Assembly (NCBI GenBank): GCA_001580565.1
Contig: LRBF01000222.1
Span: forward strand, 1-64,000
Reading direction: 5' to 3'
Length of the DNA stretch: 64,000 nucleotides
Source of the DNA: Caballeronia megalochromosomata
GTDB taxonomy: Bacteria > Pseudomonadota > Gammaproteobacteria > Burkholderiales > Burkholderiaceae
The notes under the pieces are model-generated. The model ran no database searches and was not told where the DNA came from. It saw only the letters and a list, made by a program, of their open reading frames with translations. This document shows positions 46,696-57,296 of the stretch, piece by piece. The number at the start of each line of letters is the position of its first letter. Position 1 is the stretch's first letter. The translations under genes were made by a program, and so were the position numbers.

Positions 46696-48120
46696 ATGGC
46701 CCAGCAATCCTGGCAGGAGCGCCGCGCGATCGGACGCGCCGCGCGTGAACGCACACCACGGGGCGCGCACGAGGCGATCGGCGACGTCGATCGCGATCCC
46801 ATCGAACTCTTGCGGATGAGCAGCAAAGGCCGCGTGGATGCGCTGATTCCCTTGCGCTACGGCCGCATGCTGGTTTCGCCGTTCACGTTCTATCGCGGCA
46901 GCGCCATCCTGCAGGCGCATGATCTGGCCGCAACGCCGGACAGCGGCATCGTGATCCAGATCTGCGGCGACTGTCATCTGTCCAATTTCGGCGGCTTCGC
47001 GACGCCGGAGCGCGCGCTCATCTTCGATCTCAACGACTTCGACGAAACCGCGCCCGGGCCCTGGGAGTGGGATCTGAAGCGACTCGTCGCGAGCTTCACG
47101 ATCGCCGGCCGGCATCTCGGTCACGGCGATCTCGCCGCCGACGAGTTTGCGTTTCTCGCCGCGCGCAGCTATCAGACGCATCTGCGCGAGTACGCCGAAA
47201 TGAGCGTGCTGGATCTCTGGTACGAGCGCATCACGTTCGATCGCATGTACGAGAGCGTGCAGAACGAAGACGCGCGGCGGCGCATCAGGCGCGGTATCGA
47301 ACGGGCGTCGCGCCGCACGCACGAGACGATGCTGCCGAAGCTCGCAGAACGAAGCGGCGACGCGTGGCGCATCCGTGATGCGCCGCCTGCCGTGTTCCAC
47401 ATTCGCGGCAAGAGCACGCTGATCGACAAAAACGACGGCTGGATGACGTTGGAAGGCAGCCGCGAGGAGATTATCGGAGCGCTCGTGCGCGACTATGTCG
47501 CCACGCTGACGCCGGAGCGCGCGAGGCTGCTGTCGCAATTCACGCTGCAGGACGTCGCGTTCAAGGTGGTGGGTGTGGGCAGTGTCGGGACGCGGTGCCT
47601 GGTTTTGCTGCTCACCGATCCTCACGACAAACCGCTTTTCCTGCAGATGAAGGAAGCATCTACGTCGGTTGTCGCGAGATACGCGCAGCACGCGAAAGAC
47701 GGCGACGATACCGGACACGACGGTCAGCGCGTCGTTCACGGACAGCGTCTGATGCAGGCGGCCACCGACCCGTTTCTCGGCTGGGCGACGGGGCCTCTCG
47801 GGCGCGCGTTGTATATCCGTCAGTTACGCGACATGAAGATTTCCGCCGAACTCGAAACCTTCAGCGACGACGCCTTTCGCGAATACGCCGCGCTCTGCGG
47901 ATGGGCGCTTGCCCGCGCGCACGCAAAGGCGGGCGGACGCGCGCCGGACATTTCCGGCTATCTCGGCAATGGCGATCGCATGGCGGAAGTCCTGGTGCGT
48001 TATGGGCGCGGCTACGCGGATCAGGTGGAAAAGGATTACGAGGTGTTTCGGGCCGCGTGCCGGGACGGCAAGCTCGAAGCGCGTTCCGATGCGGACATGT
48101 CGGCCGATTTTGCGCCCTGA
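46696..48120 (+). CDS. DUF2252 family protein
   Basis: 474 aa. Family motifs are RYGRMLVSPFTFYRGSA, CGDCHLSNFGG and FDLNDFDETAPGPWEWDLKR. The DxHxxN and DFDE elements resemble the catalytic and metal-binding loops of aminoglycoside-kinase-like phosphotransferases, so an ATP-using enzyme is possible, but the family has no established function to my knowledge. GAGGAG precedes the ATG. Confidence 0.88.
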   Translation: MAQQSWQERRAIGRAARERTPRGAHEAIGDVDRDPIELLRMSSKGRVDALIPLRYGRMLVSPFTFYRGSAILQAHDLAATPDSGIVIQICGDCHLSNFGGFATPERALIFDLNDFDETAPGPWEWDLKRLVASFTIAGRHLGHGDLAADEFAFLAARSYQTHLREYAEMSVLDLWYERITFDRMYESVQNEDARRRIRRGIERASRRTHETMLPKLAERSGDAWRIRDAPPAVFHIRGKSTLIDKNDGWMTLEGSREEIIGALVRDYVATLTPERARLLSQFTLQDVAFKVVGVGSVGTRCLVLLLTDPHDKPLFLQMKEASTSVVARYAQHAKDGDDTGHDGQRVVHGQRLMQAATDPFLGWATGPLGRALYIRQLRDMKISAELETFSDDAFREYAALCGWALARAHAKAGGRAPDISGYLGNGDRMAEVLVRYGRGYADQVEKDYEVFRAACRDGKLEARSDADMSADFAP

Positions 48121-48187
48121 CGCTATCGATGCAGGATTGAGAGGAACCGGGGCACGCGGGCCTCGCCGCGTGCCGGGCGGATGCGCG

Positions 48188-48544
48188 TCAGTGCGCGGCG
48201 ATGGCGGCTTCCGGTCGCGCCTGTCGGGCGGCGCGCTCATAGGCGTCCACGGCGAAGGCGAACACGGCGGGCAAGGCGTCGGACGATGCGACGTCGACTA
48301 CGTCGTCGGTTTCGGGGAAATGAAAGTTATCGGGACGCGCGAACAGTTCGCGCAACGTGGCTTCGTGCCGCCCGGCAAAGCCGAGGTCCGCCACGGCCTC
48401 GGCCTCGATTGCATGCAACAGCCGCCAGGTCAGCGGCACGCCCTGGTCGATGTAACGCCCCGCGACCTGTCGCGTGATTCGCTCGAGGTCACGCACCGCA
48501 CGGGCAAACTGCCTTCTGCTCAGGTTTTCGCCATTCGACTCCAT
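48188..48544 (-). CDS. small protein of unknown function under a LexA-type operator
   Basis: 118 aa, soluble, helical, with an acidic middle (FPETDDVVDVASSD). AAGGGG lies 6-7 nt before ATG 48544 and a TACAAT -10 lies 26 bp upstream. A near-perfect LexA box overlaps that -10, so the gene probably belongs to the SOS regulon. No family recognised. It is convergent with the DUF2252 gene. Confidence 0.65.
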   Translation of the reverse strand: MESNGENLSRRQFARAVRDLERITRQVAGRYIDQGVPLTWRLLHAIEAEAVADLGFAGRHEATLRELFARPDNFHFPETDDVVDVASSDALPAVFAFAVDAYERAARQARPEAAIAAH

Positions 48545-48569
48545 GATTCACCCCTTCCCAACTGGTCTT

Positions 48570-48593
48570 ATTGTACTGTACAAACATACAGTA
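48570..48593 (-). promoter_or_regulatory. LexA (SOS) box over the promoter of the 118-aa gene
   Basis: tactgtacaaacatacagta (48574-48593) fits the E. coli LexA consensus CTGT-N8-ACAG with full outer TA symmetry. The leftward -10 TACAAT (complement of 48570-48575) overlaps its edge. LexA would therefore block this promoter until DNA damage. Confidence 0.75.
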
Positions 48594-48810
48594 CTTGTTG
48601 CAATGAAAATAGCGTCGCGCTACTCGTCCCGGGTGTATGTGCGATTCCGCCTACGTGCGTTTCAGACATGCACCGCTATGCGTGCCGGGCAACGAAGCGC
48701 ATCGTGGAGCCATGCTTGGGAAAACTCCTGAGCGGAACGCGCAGGAGTTTTCTGCGTTCGTTCGACGGCACTGCGCGGCCAACAGCGCTGCAAACCACGG
48801 GAGAACTGAG

Positions 48811-48999
48811 ATGAACAAGGATCAAGTCGAAGGCGTCGGCAAGCAGGTCAAGGGCAAGATCAACGAGGGCGTCGGGAAGATGACCGGCGACAAGACTCAG
48901 GAAGCCAAGGGCGACCTGCAGCAGGCTGCGGGCAAGGTCCAGAAGGGCGTGGGCGATGCACGCGAGGATCTGAAGGACGCAGTGAAGAAGAATCCGTAA
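48811..48999 (+). CDS. CsbD family stress protein
   Basis: 62 aa, Gly/Lys/Gln-rich and hydrophilic, with the CsbD repeats (DQVEGVGKQVKGKINEGVGK, TGDKTQEAKGDLQQAAGK). Usually induced by general stress; molecular role unknown. GGGAGAAC lies upstream of ATG 48811. A terminator follows. Confidence 0.92.
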   Translation: MNKDQVEGVGKQVKGKINEGVGKMTGDKTQEAKGDLQQAAGKVQKGVGDAREDLKDAVKKNP

Positions 49000-49047
49000 G
49001 GTAACGAACGGTTGTAGTCGGCGCGCCAGCGGTGCTGGCGCTGCCTG

Positions 49048-49081
49048 AAGCGGGACGTGCTCGATGCTCGTCCCGCTTTTC
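49048..49081 (+). terminator. intrinsic terminator after the csbD-like gene
   Basis: aagcgggacg and cgtcccgctt form a 10-bp stem with a 10-nt loop followed by a short T-run (ttttc). It ends rightward transcription before the XRE gene. Confidence 0.75.
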
Positions 49082-49099
49082 ATTGGCGCGGGCGCCGGA

Positions 49100-49115
49100 C
49101 TTTATGCGCATAACG
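49100..49115. repeat. parS-like site 4
   Basis: ctttatgcgcataacg contains the perfect 12-bp core ttatgcgcataa. It is intergenic, between the csbD terminator and the end of the XRE-cupin gene, 9 kb from parB. Confidence 0.7.
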
Positions 49116-49135
49116 CTACCGGAACCGGGCTGCTG

Positions 49136-49738
49136 TCAGCCGTGAATGACGATCAGCAGCGCCTTGGCCTCGGCGCGTCCCACGTTGCGGATCGCGTGGG
49201 ACTCGTCCGCCGCGTAGCGCGCTGTTTCTCCCGCCTTGAGCCGACGCGTTGCACCGGACGCATCCACTTCAATCGATCCGTTCAGCACGGTAAGGTGCTC
49301 GCGCGTTCCCGGTTCATGCGCATTCGATGTGAGCGCGGCGCCCGATTGCAACGTGAGTTCGTACCATTCGAACTTGCCGGCGAGCTCGATCGGTCCCCAC
49401 ACACGCAACTGATATCCGCCGTTGTCGCCGCTCAACGTCGGTATCTCATGCGGCCCGGCGACGCGGATCGCTTCGACCGGCCTCTGCTGCGCGAACAATT
49501 GATCAAGGCTGATGCCGAGCGCGTTGGTCAGTCGCCAGGCCACCGCTATCGTTGGATTGGCCTTGTCGCGTTCGATCTCCGACAGCATCGACTTAGATAC
49601 ACCCGCTGCCCGCGACAAATCGTCGAGCGTCAGTTTTCGTTCATTGCGCAGGCGTTGAATGATTTCTCCGACGCGCGGCGGCGTGGCACCCGCCCCCGCG
49701 AGGTCGCCCGCTTTTCCCTCTGAACCCGTGCTTGCCAT
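49136..49738 (-). CDS. XRE-cupin transcriptional regulator
   Basis: 200 aa. N-terminal XRE HTH ([20 protein letters not shown]) and C-terminal cupin domain ([20 protein letters not shown]), a common design for amino-acid and amine metabolism regulators. Divergent from kbl-tdh with an operator-like repeat between, so it probably controls threonine degradation and itself. Confidence 0.88.
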   Translation of the reverse strand: MASTGSEGKAGDLAGAGATPPRVGEIIQRLRNERKLTLDDLSRAAGVSKSMLSEIERDKANPTIAVAWRLTNALGISLDQLFAQQRPVEAIRVAGPHEIPTLSGDNGGYQLRVWGPIELAGKFEWYELTLQSGAALTSNAHEPGTREHLTVLNGSIEVDASGATRRLKAGETARYAADESHAIRNVGRAEAKALLIVIHG

Positions 49739-49760
49739 GAATCGACCAATCCCTTAAAGT

Positions 49761-49796
49761 GTTCGGCATATCGGAAATCTGTTCGGAATATCGAAC
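49761..49796. promoter_or_regulatory. tandem operator between the XRE-cupin gene and kbl
   Basis: Two copies of gttcggNatatcgRaM (49761-49776 and 49781-49796) lie exactly 20 bp apart, about two helical turns. The second copy is also an inverted repeat (gttcg-N6-cgaac). They sit just upstream of the XRE-cupin start, a likely site for cooperative dimers. Confidence 0.55.
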
Positions 49797-49891
49797 ATGT
49801 CCGATGCGATGAATGCACTATAACAGGGCTAAGGGCGGCTTGCGCGTGCTGCGCGGCCGGACGCCAGCACCAGGCCAAAACAAGGATTGCG

Positions 49892-51094
<1,203 letters not shown>

Positions 51095-51109
51095 GCGCCG
51101 CCGCGCACT

Positions 51110-51125
51110 CTTTATGCGCATAAAG
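51110..51125. repeat. parS-like site 5, inside the kbl-tdh operon
   Basis: Perfect 16-bp palindrome ctttatgcgcataaag in the 103-bp gap between kbl and tdh, 11 kb from parB. ParB loading here would place a nucleoprotein complex inside a metabolic operon. Confidence 0.75.
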
Positions 51126-51197
51126 TCAGAGGTACGGGCCATAAGCCCGTGACCTTCGAAGAAGCACCACGAAGACCAAACGTCAGGACCCAATGCA

Positions 51198-52229
51198 ATG
51201 AAAGCCCTCGCCAAACTCGAACGCGCACCCGGCCTTACCTTGACCCGCGTGAAGCGGCCGGAAGTCGGCCACAACGACGTTCTCATCCGTATCCGCAAGA
51301 CCGCGATTTGCGGCACCGACATCCACATCTGGAAATGGGACGAATGGGCGCAGAAGACGATTCCCGTGCCGATGCATGTCGGTCACGAGTACGTCGGCGA
51401 GATCGTGGAGATGGGTCAGGAGGTGCGTGGCTTCGCTATCGGCGATCGCGTGTCGGGCGAAGGTCATATCACCTGCGGCTTCTGTCGCAACTGTCGCGCG
51501 GGCCGGCGTCATCTGTGCCGCAATACGGTCGGCGTCGGTGTGGATCGCGAAGGCGCCTTTGCGGAGTTTCTTGTGATTCCCGCGTTCAACGCGTTCAAGA
51601 TTCCGCCCGATATTTCCGACGATCTCGCCGCCATCTTCGATCCGTTCGGCAATGCGACGCACACCGCCCTGTCGTTCAATCTCGTCGGCGAGGACGTGCT
51701 GATCACGGGCGCGGGGCCGATCGGTGTGATGGCCGCGGCGATTGCACGGCATGTCGGCGCCCGCAACGTCGTCATCACCGACGTCAACGACTATCGACTC
51801 GAACTCGCCCGCAAGATGGGCGCGACGCGCGCGGTCAACGTGGCAAACGAAGACTTGCGCGACGTGATGAGCGAACTCGGCATGACCGAGGGCTTCGACG
51901 TGGGTCTGGAAATGTCCGGCGTGCCGAGCGCATTCAAGGCGATGCTCGAATCGATGAACCACGGCGGCAAGGTCGCACTGCTTGGCATTCCTCCGTCACA
52001 GACCGCGATCGACTGGAATCAGGTGATCTTCAAGGGCCTCGAAATCAAGGGCATCTATGGGCGCGAGATGTTCGAGACCTGGTACAAGATGGTCGCGATG
52101 CTGCAAAGCGGCCTCGATCTATCGCCGATCCTCACGCACACCTTTCCCGTCGACGATTATCAGCGCGCGTTCGACACGATGCTGTCCGGGAACAGCGGCA
52201 AGGTCGTGCTCGACTGGACTGCCGCCTGA
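51198..52229 (+). CDS. tdh: L-threonine 3-dehydrogenase
   Basis: 343 aa, zinc medium-chain dehydrogenase oxidising threonine to 2-amino-3-oxobutyrate, substrate of Kbl. Catalytic zinc residues are in [11 protein letters not shown] and [10 protein letters not shown]; the structural zinc loop is [15 protein letters not shown]; the cofactor motif is [10 protein letters not shown]. Glycine produced here can enter the same C1/serine pool as sarcosine-derived glycine. Confidence 0.95.
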   Translation: MKALAKLERAPGLTLTRVKRPEVGHNDVLIRIRKTAICGTDIHIWKWDEWAQKTIPVPMHVGHEYVGEIVEMGQEVRGFAIGDRVSGEGHITCGFCRNCRAGRRHLCRNTVGVGVDREGAFAEFLVIPAFNAFKIPPDISDDLAAIFDPFGNATHTALSFNLVGEDVLITGAGPIGVMAAAIARHVGARNVVITDVNDYRLELARKMGATRAVNVANEDLRDVMSELGMTEGFDVGLEMSGVPSAFKAMLESMNHGGKVALLGIPPSQTAIDWNQVIFKGLEIKGIYGREMFETWYKMVAMLQSGLDLSPILTHTFPVDDYQRAFDTMLSGNSGKVVLDWTAA

Positions 52230-52240
52230 AACGCCGCGCG

Positions 52241-52879
52241 TCATTGAGCAGCATCAGCCGGCGCTTTCGCAAACTCGGCCTGAATGGCGACGTGCACATC
52301 GTCGCCGACAGCCGGATACCACGTCGTCAATCCGAACTGCGCGCGGCTGAAGTGTCCGTCGGCTGAGAAGCCCAGTGTTTCCTGCTTTGTCAGCGGATTG
52401 ACGGCGTGTCCGTTGAACGTCACGTTCAGCGTGACCGGCCTGGTCGTGCCGCGAATCGTCAGATCGCCGCTCATGACCCCCTTGTCGTCGCCGGTGCGCT
52501 GAAAGGCCGTGCTGACGAACATGATGCTCGGATAACGCTCCACATCGAACATGTCCGGCCCTTTCAGCATCCGGTCGAGCAGCGGTACGTTGGTGTTGAT
52601 GCTCGCCGCGTCGATGGTCGCACGCACCGCGCTTGCCGACATTCCGTCCGCATTCCAGTCGAGTTGCGCCGTTGTCCTGTCGAATCGGATGACGAAGCGC
52701 GAGTAATGAAAGTGATCGACGTCGAAGCTCACGTTCCAGTGATGCGGATCGAGCTGATAACGCCCCGGCGGCACGCTCGATTCGCTCGACGACACGTGAT
52801 GCGTGACGACCTGCAGCGGCGTACACGCCGTCAGCGCAGCCACAGCCAGAAAAGGAACGAGACGCTTATAGACGTTCAT
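52241..52879 (-). CDS. YceI-family lipoprotein
   Basis: 212 aa. A lipoprotein signal peptide ends in the lipobox LTAC (FLAVAALTACTPL). The YceI beta-barrel domain follows (YQLDPHHWNVSFDVDHF, MFDVERYPSIMFVSTAF, LTIRGTTRPVTLNVTF); this fold binds isoprenoid-type lipids such as polyprenyl quinones. I chose the ATG at 52879, because the signal peptide begins there. It is convergent with tdh. Confidence 0.88.
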   Translation of the reverse strand: MNVYKRLVPFLAVAALTACTPLQVVTHHVSSSESSVPPGRYQLDPHHWNVSFDVDHFHYSRFVIRFDRTTAQLDWNADGMSASAVRATIDAASINTNVPLLDRMLKGPDMFDVERYPSIMFVSTAFQRTGDDKGVMSGDLTIRGTTRPVTLNVTFNGHAVNPLTKQETLGFSADGHFSRAQFGLTTWYPAVGDDVHVAIQAEFAKAPADAAQ

Positions 52880-53058
52880 CGCGTGTTGCCTCGAATACAA
52901 AAATGATTTCGACAAGTTTCGCCGAGATCGTAAAAGTGCGCGCAAGCCGTCACGCGCTTTTCGTCAGCACACACGAAAATGGCGCGATCGGGTAGAGTTC
53001 GCCTCGATCTACATCTCAAAAAAAGGCGCCGTCGCGTACGCGCGACGGCGGAGAACAC

Positions 53059-53577
53059 ATGCGTACATGGCTGTCCCGTTTCCGAACACTACGCGCCCAC
53101 TGGCTGACGGCCGCGGCCCTCGCCGCGCTGGCCTGGACGCCTGCCGCGCACGCGAGCTGGTGTGGTGACGGTCTCTGGATCGATGCGATGGTCGCCTCGC
53201 ATCACGTTCACCCGGACAAGGATTTCGAGCAGTTCAATCCCGGCATCGGCGCGGAATGCTGGGTCGCGCCGCAATGGGCGGTGACGGGCGGCTACTTTCG
53301 CAACTCGCTCTCGAAGCCGTCGTTTTATGGCGGCGGTGTCTGGGGGCCGGATTTTCTTCACTGGCACTACATCAGACTCGCCGTGATGGCCGGCCTCATC
53401 TCCGGCTACGACTACGGCAGTTACGGCATCGGGCATAACCATACGGTCGGACCCGTCGCCGCGCCGCTCATCATGCTCGAATACAAGCGCGTCGGGGCGA
53501 ACATCATTCTGATTCCGCCGATTCCTTCGAGCGATCTTCCCTTCACGCTCGGCTTCATGCTCAGAGTGAAATTCTAG
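53059..53577 (+). CDS. small exported protein, probable outer-membrane beta barrel
   Basis: 172 aa. A signal peptide with a twin-basic start (MRTWLSRFRTLRAHWL) is cleaved near AAHAS. The mature part alternates hydrophobic and polar residues, is rich in Gly, Tyr and Trp, and ends in Phe (GFMLRVKF), typical of small outer-membrane barrels. It has some likeness to PagP-type proteins in size and ending, which I cannot confirm. Confidence 0.7.
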   Translation: MRTWLSRFRTLRAHWLTAAALAALAWTPAAHASWCGDGLWIDAMVASHHVHPDKDFEQFNPGIGAECWVAPQWAVTGGYFRNSLSKPSFYGGGVWGPDFLHWHYIRLAVMAGLISGYDYGSYGIGHNHTVGPVAAPLIMLEYKRVGANIILIPPIPSSDLPFTLGFMLRVKF

Positions 53578-53609
53578 GGAATCCGAAGTAAACCAACGCG
53601 CGACGCGCT

Positions 53610-54509
53610 TCACTGCGAGCGCGCCGCGTGTTGCAGGCATTCCAGCAATAACGTCGCGGCGGGCGTCAATGGACTGTCCCGCCGCGTCACGACCCTTACC
53701 GACACCGCCGGCAACGTATCGGCGATCGGAAAAACGGCGAGCCCTTCGCCGACCCATTGATGTTCGAGCAACGCGGCGGGCAGCGCGGCCAGCGCATCCG
53801 ACCCGCGCAACAGCCCATGCGCGATGATGAAGCTCGGACACTCGATCACGCGTTTGGGCACCATCAGGCCGCGCTGGGCGTACGAATCGAGCAATGCCTG
53901 CGTCGAGCTTTCCGGCGACGGATTCAACAGCCATTCCGCATCCGACAATTCCGCCAGCGACGTGCAATGCCGCAACGGATGATCCGCACGCCCGACGATC
54001 GCCGAGCGGCTTTCATACAGCTCGATGTGATCGAACTCCGGCGGAAGATGCTCGGGCACGACCACGGCGACGACGAAATCGAGCGTGCCATCGCGCAATC
54101 GCGGCATCGCGACGCCCGGAAAGCCTTCGATGAAACTGACGCGCGCATCCGGCATGTGCCGCCGGAACGCGCGATACGCCTGCGGCAATATCGACAGCGC
54201 CGCGGTCGGCGTGACGGCCGCGCTCACGCTTCCCGCGCCCGCGCCCTTCATCTGCCCGATGTCGTCTTCGGCGCGGCGCATTTCGCTGACGATCAGGTGC
54301 GCACGCACCCGCAACTGCTGGCCGAACGCGGTCAACTGCACGCCGCGCGCTGTGCGCAGAATGAGCGGCACGCCGAGATCCTGCTCCAGTTCCTTGATCG
54401 CCTTCGTCAGCGCTGCCTGCGACAGATGAAGGCTGCGCGCGGCCGCACGGATGCTGCCCTGCTCGGCGGTCGTCAGGAATGCTCGCAACTGGTGAAACTT
54501 CATACTCAT
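53610..54509 (-). CDS. LysR-family transcriptional regulator
   Basis: 299 aa. N-terminal LysR HTH (RAFLTTAEQGSIRAAARSLHLSQAALTKAIKELEQDLG) and C-terminal periplasmic-binding-like effector domain (ALSILPQAYRAFRRHMPDAR, DFVVAVVVPEH). Divergent from an M20 hydrolase and MFS transporter that it likely regulates. I prefer ATG 54509; GTG 54518 and ATG 54503 are alternatives. Confidence 0.88.
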   Translation of the reverse strand: MSMKFHQLRAFLTTAEQGSIRAAARSLHLSQAALTKAIKELEQDLGVPLILRTARGVQLTAFGQQLRVRAHLIVSEMRRAEDDIGQMKGAGAGSVSAAVTPTAALSILPQAYRAFRRHMPDARVSFIEGFPGVAMPRLRDGTLDFVVAVVVPEHLPPEFDHIELYESRSAIVGRADHPLRHCTSLAELSDAEWLLNPSPESSTQALLDSYAQRGLMVPKRVIECPSFIIAHGLLRGSDALAALPAALLEHQWVGEGLAVFPIADTLPAVSVRVVTRRDSPLTPAATLLLECLQHAARSQ

Positions 54510-54637
54510 GAGCGACACCCTAGGGTTAGCACCGACAACTGATGGTAGTCACGCTATAAATTTACCGTCTTTTGGTTTGCTTTTCGGCTTTATATGCTTG
54601 GATCACGTTGAATTCGCATCGAGCCAAGGAGTGTCAC

Positions 54638-55819
54638 ATGCTGTCAGTCGAACCCGTCATCCCCGGCATTGCCGCCATCGCAGCCGAATTCGTCGATGTG
54701 CGCCGGCGCATCCACGCGCATCCGGAACTTGCGTATGAAGAAACGCAGACGAGCGATCTCGTCGCCGGGTTGCTCGCGCAATGGGGCTATGAAGTGCATC
54801 GCGGGCTGGGCAAGACGGGCGTCGTCGGCGTGTTGAAGGCGGGCGAGGGCGGCAAGCGCATCGGCCTGCGCGCGGACATGGACGCACTGCCGATCGAGGA
54901 AGCGACCGGCCTCCCGTACGCCAGCAAGCATGCGCGCACGATGCACGCATGCGGCCACGACGGCCACACCGCCATGCTCCTGTGCGCCGCGCGCTACCTC
55001 GCCGAGAGCCGCCTGTTCTCGGGCACGCTGATCGTGATCTTCCAGCCCGCCGAGGAAGGCGAAGCGGGCGCGCGCGCGATGATCGAAGACGGTCTCTTCG
55101 AAAAGTTTCCGTGCGATGCCGTGTTCGGCCTGCACAACATGCCCGGCCTGCCCGCGGGCGACATGTTCTTCACGCCCGGTCCCGGCATGGCCTCGTCGGA
55201 CCGTGTGAACATCACCGTGCGCGGCGTCGGCGGGCATGGCGCGATGCCGCACGTCGCATGCGATCCGATGCCCGCCGTCGCATCGATCATGCTGGGCCTG
55301 AACAGCATCGTCGCGCGCGAAGTGGATGCGCAAAAGCCCGCCGTCGTCACGGTCGGCAGCGTGCAGGCGGGCGAGGCGTGCAACGTGATTCCGGAAACTG
55401 CGCTGATGAAACTTTCCGTGCGCGCGCTCGACGCGGGCGTGCGCAAGCAGCTTCAGGAGCGCATCACGGCGCTCGTGAACGCGCAGGCGCTCGCATTCGG
55501 CTGCACGGCGGAGATCGATTACGAACTCGGCTATCCGGTGCTCGTGAATCACGCAGAACCCACAGCTTTCGCCACCGATGTCGCGACGAAAATGCTCGGC
55601 GCGCAACGCGTCGAGCCGGCCGCGAGGCCGCTGATGGGCAGCGAGGACTTCGCGTTCATGCTCGAAGCCTGTCCCGGCACGTATGCGTGGATCGGCAACG
55701 GCATCGGCTCGAAGGGCGGCTGCATGGTCCACAACCCGGCCTACGATTTCAACGACGACATACTCGCGATCGGTGCGAGCTACTGGGTGCGCCTGGCCGA
55801 AGCCTGGCTCGCCGACTGA
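54638..55819 (+). CDS. M20 family amidohydrolase (hippurate hydrolase-like)
   Basis: 393 aa, two-metal aminoacylase/carboxypeptidase of the HipO/AbgB type. Metal-site motifs are LRADMDALPIEE, HACGHDGHTAMLL and FQPAEEGEAGARAM, plus the dimer His in GVGGHGAMPH. AAGGAG lies 7 nt before ATG 54638. It hydrolyses an N-acyl amino acid; the MFS gene 17 bp downstream may import it. Confidence 0.9.
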   Translation: MLSVEPVIPGIAAIAAEFVDVRRRIHAHPELAYEETQTSDLVAGLLAQWGYEVHRGLGKTGVVGVLKAGEGGKRIGLRADMDALPIEEATGLPYASKHARTMHACGHDGHTAMLLCAARYLAESRLFSGTLIVIFQPAEEGEAGARAMIEDGLFEKFPCDAVFGLHNMPGLPAGDMFFTPGPGMASSDRVNITVRGVGGHGAMPHVACDPMPAVASIMLGLNSIVAREVDAQKPAVVTVGSVQAGEACNVIPETALMKLSVRALDAGVRKQLQERITALVNAQALAFGCTAEIDYELGYPVLVNHAEPTAFATDVATKMLGAQRVEPAARPLMGSEDFAFMLEACPGTYAWIGNGIGSKGGCMVHNPAYDFNDDILAIGASYWVRLAEAWLAD

Positions 55820-55836
55820 TCCCTTCGGAGCACATC

Positions 55837-57153
55837 ATGAACGCACCCACCATCGCCAGCGCGCCGGCGAATCCTTCGACGCCCACGAGCCGCGCAGCGC
55901 GCACGCGGCTCGTCATGGCGGCAGCCGTCGGCAACGCGCTCGAGTTCTACGACTTCACGGTCTATGCGTTCTTCGCGCTCGTCATCGGCAAGCTGTTCTT
56001 TCCGGTGCACGATCCGGTCGGCCAGTTGCTGCTCGCCGTGGCGAGCTTCGGCGTCGGGTTCTTCACGCGGCCCGTGGGCGGCCTGCTGATCGGCATGTAC
56101 GCCGACCGCGCCGGCCGCAAGAAAGCGATGCTGCTCACGCTCGGCCTGATGGCGCTCGGCACCGCGATGATCGCGGCCGCGCCGACGTTCGCGCAGGTGG
56201 GTATCGCCGCGCCGGTCATTCTCGTGATCGCGCGCCTGATTCAAGGCTTCTCGGCGGGCGGCGAAGTGGGCGCATCGACCACGCTTCTGCTCGAACAGGC
56301 GCCGTCGAATCGCCGTGGCTTCTACGCTTCGTGGCAGTTCGCGAGTCAGGGACTCTCGGCGCTCGCGGGCGCGCTGACGGGCGTCGCGCTGACGGCGACG
56401 CTCACGACTCCGCAGCTCGAAAGCTGGGGCTGGCGCGTGCCGTTCATCATCGGCACCGCGATCGTGCCGGTCGGCTGGTGGCTGCGCCGCACGATGGAGG
56501 AAGCGCCGCGCGAGAGCCTGGAAGCCGCACCGAAAAGGCCGAAGATGCCGCTCGTCACCGTGCTGCGCGAGCATGGCCGCGCGGTGCTCAATGGTCTCGG
56601 TCTCACGATCGGCGGCACGTCGGCGCACTTCATCATCGTGTTCTATCTGTCGATCTATGGCGTGAAGACGCTCGGCCTGCCGGGCTGGACGGCGATGCTC
56701 TCGGGCTGCGTGTCGGGCGCGATTCTCTTCGTCGTCGCGCCGGTCGGCGGTTATCTGTCGGATCGCATCGGCCGCAACAAGCTCGCGCAGAGCACGCGCA
56801 TCCTGCTCATGCTCGCGATCTGGCCGGCCTTCGCGCTCCTGAACAAATCACCGACGGCAGGCACGCTGCTCGCGGTCGTCACGGTGCTCTCGATCGTGCA
56901 TTCGCTCAATGTCGGCCCGACCGGCGCGATGCTCGGCGAACTCTTCCCGCGTCAGGTGCGCGCGACGGGCGCGGCGATCGTCTACAGTCTGGGCGTTGCG
57001 ATCTTCGGCGGTTTCGCGCAGTTTTTCGTGACGTCGCTGATCGTCATCACGAAGAGCGTGATGGCGCCCGCGTGGTACGTGATCGGTTGCGGCGTGCTTT
57101 CCGTGATCGCCGTGGCGTGCATGCGCGATCGATCGAAGGAAACGCTCGACTGA
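55837..57153 (+). CDS. MFS transporter, metabolite:H+ symporter family
   Basis: 438 aa, 12 predicted helices. MHS-family motifs are GNALEFYDFTVYAFFA in TM1, GGLLIGMYADRAGRKKAM in the first cytoplasmic loop and GYLSDRIGRNKL in the second half. It imports an organic acid or acyl amino acid with protons; co-transcription with the amidohydrolase suggests a shared substrate. Confidence 0.9.
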   Translation: MNAPTIASAPANPSTPTSRAARTRLVMAAAVGNALEFYDFTVYAFFALVIGKLFFPVHDPVGQLLLAVASFGVGFFTRPVGGLLIGMYADRAGRKKAMLLTLGLMALGTAMIAAAPTFAQVGIAAPVILVIARLIQGFSAGGEVGASTTLLLEQAPSNRRGFYASWQFASQGLSALAGALTGVALTATLTTPQLESWGWRVPFIIGTAIVPVGWWLRRTMEEAPRESLEAAPKRPKMPLVTVLREHGRAVLNGLGLTIGGTSAHFIIVFYLSIYGVKTLGLPGWTAMLSGCVSGAILFVVAPVGGYLSDRIGRNKLAQSTRILLMLAIWPAFALLNKSPTAGTLLAVVTVLSIVHSLNVGPTGAMLGELFPRQVRATGAAIVYSLGVAIFGGFAQFFVTSLIVITKSVMAPAWYVIGCGVLSVIAVACMRDRSKETLD

Positions 57154-57223
57154 GTGTCGATACTTGCGCGGCATGCGCGCCGGATGCGTCGCGAGGTGTA
57201 TAACTCGACGTATCCGGGTGTCG

Positions 57224-57250
57224 AAAAGGCCGCCCGCGCGGCCTTTTTTT
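57224..57250. terminator. intrinsic terminator after the MFS gene
   Basis: A4, ggccgc, loop ccgc, gcggcc, then T8. A clean rightward terminator 70 bp after the MFS stop, separating it from the dehydratase gene. Confidence 0.9.
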
Positions 57251-57296
57251 CACTGGATCCCACACTATGAAGAACGCGCGATAGAAGGGGACATCC

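Noticed and set aside
48474-48731. 85-codon plus-strand frame across the LexA box
   Set aside because: The SOS box and opposing promoter lie inside it, there is no ribosome site, and the product is basic and low-complexity.
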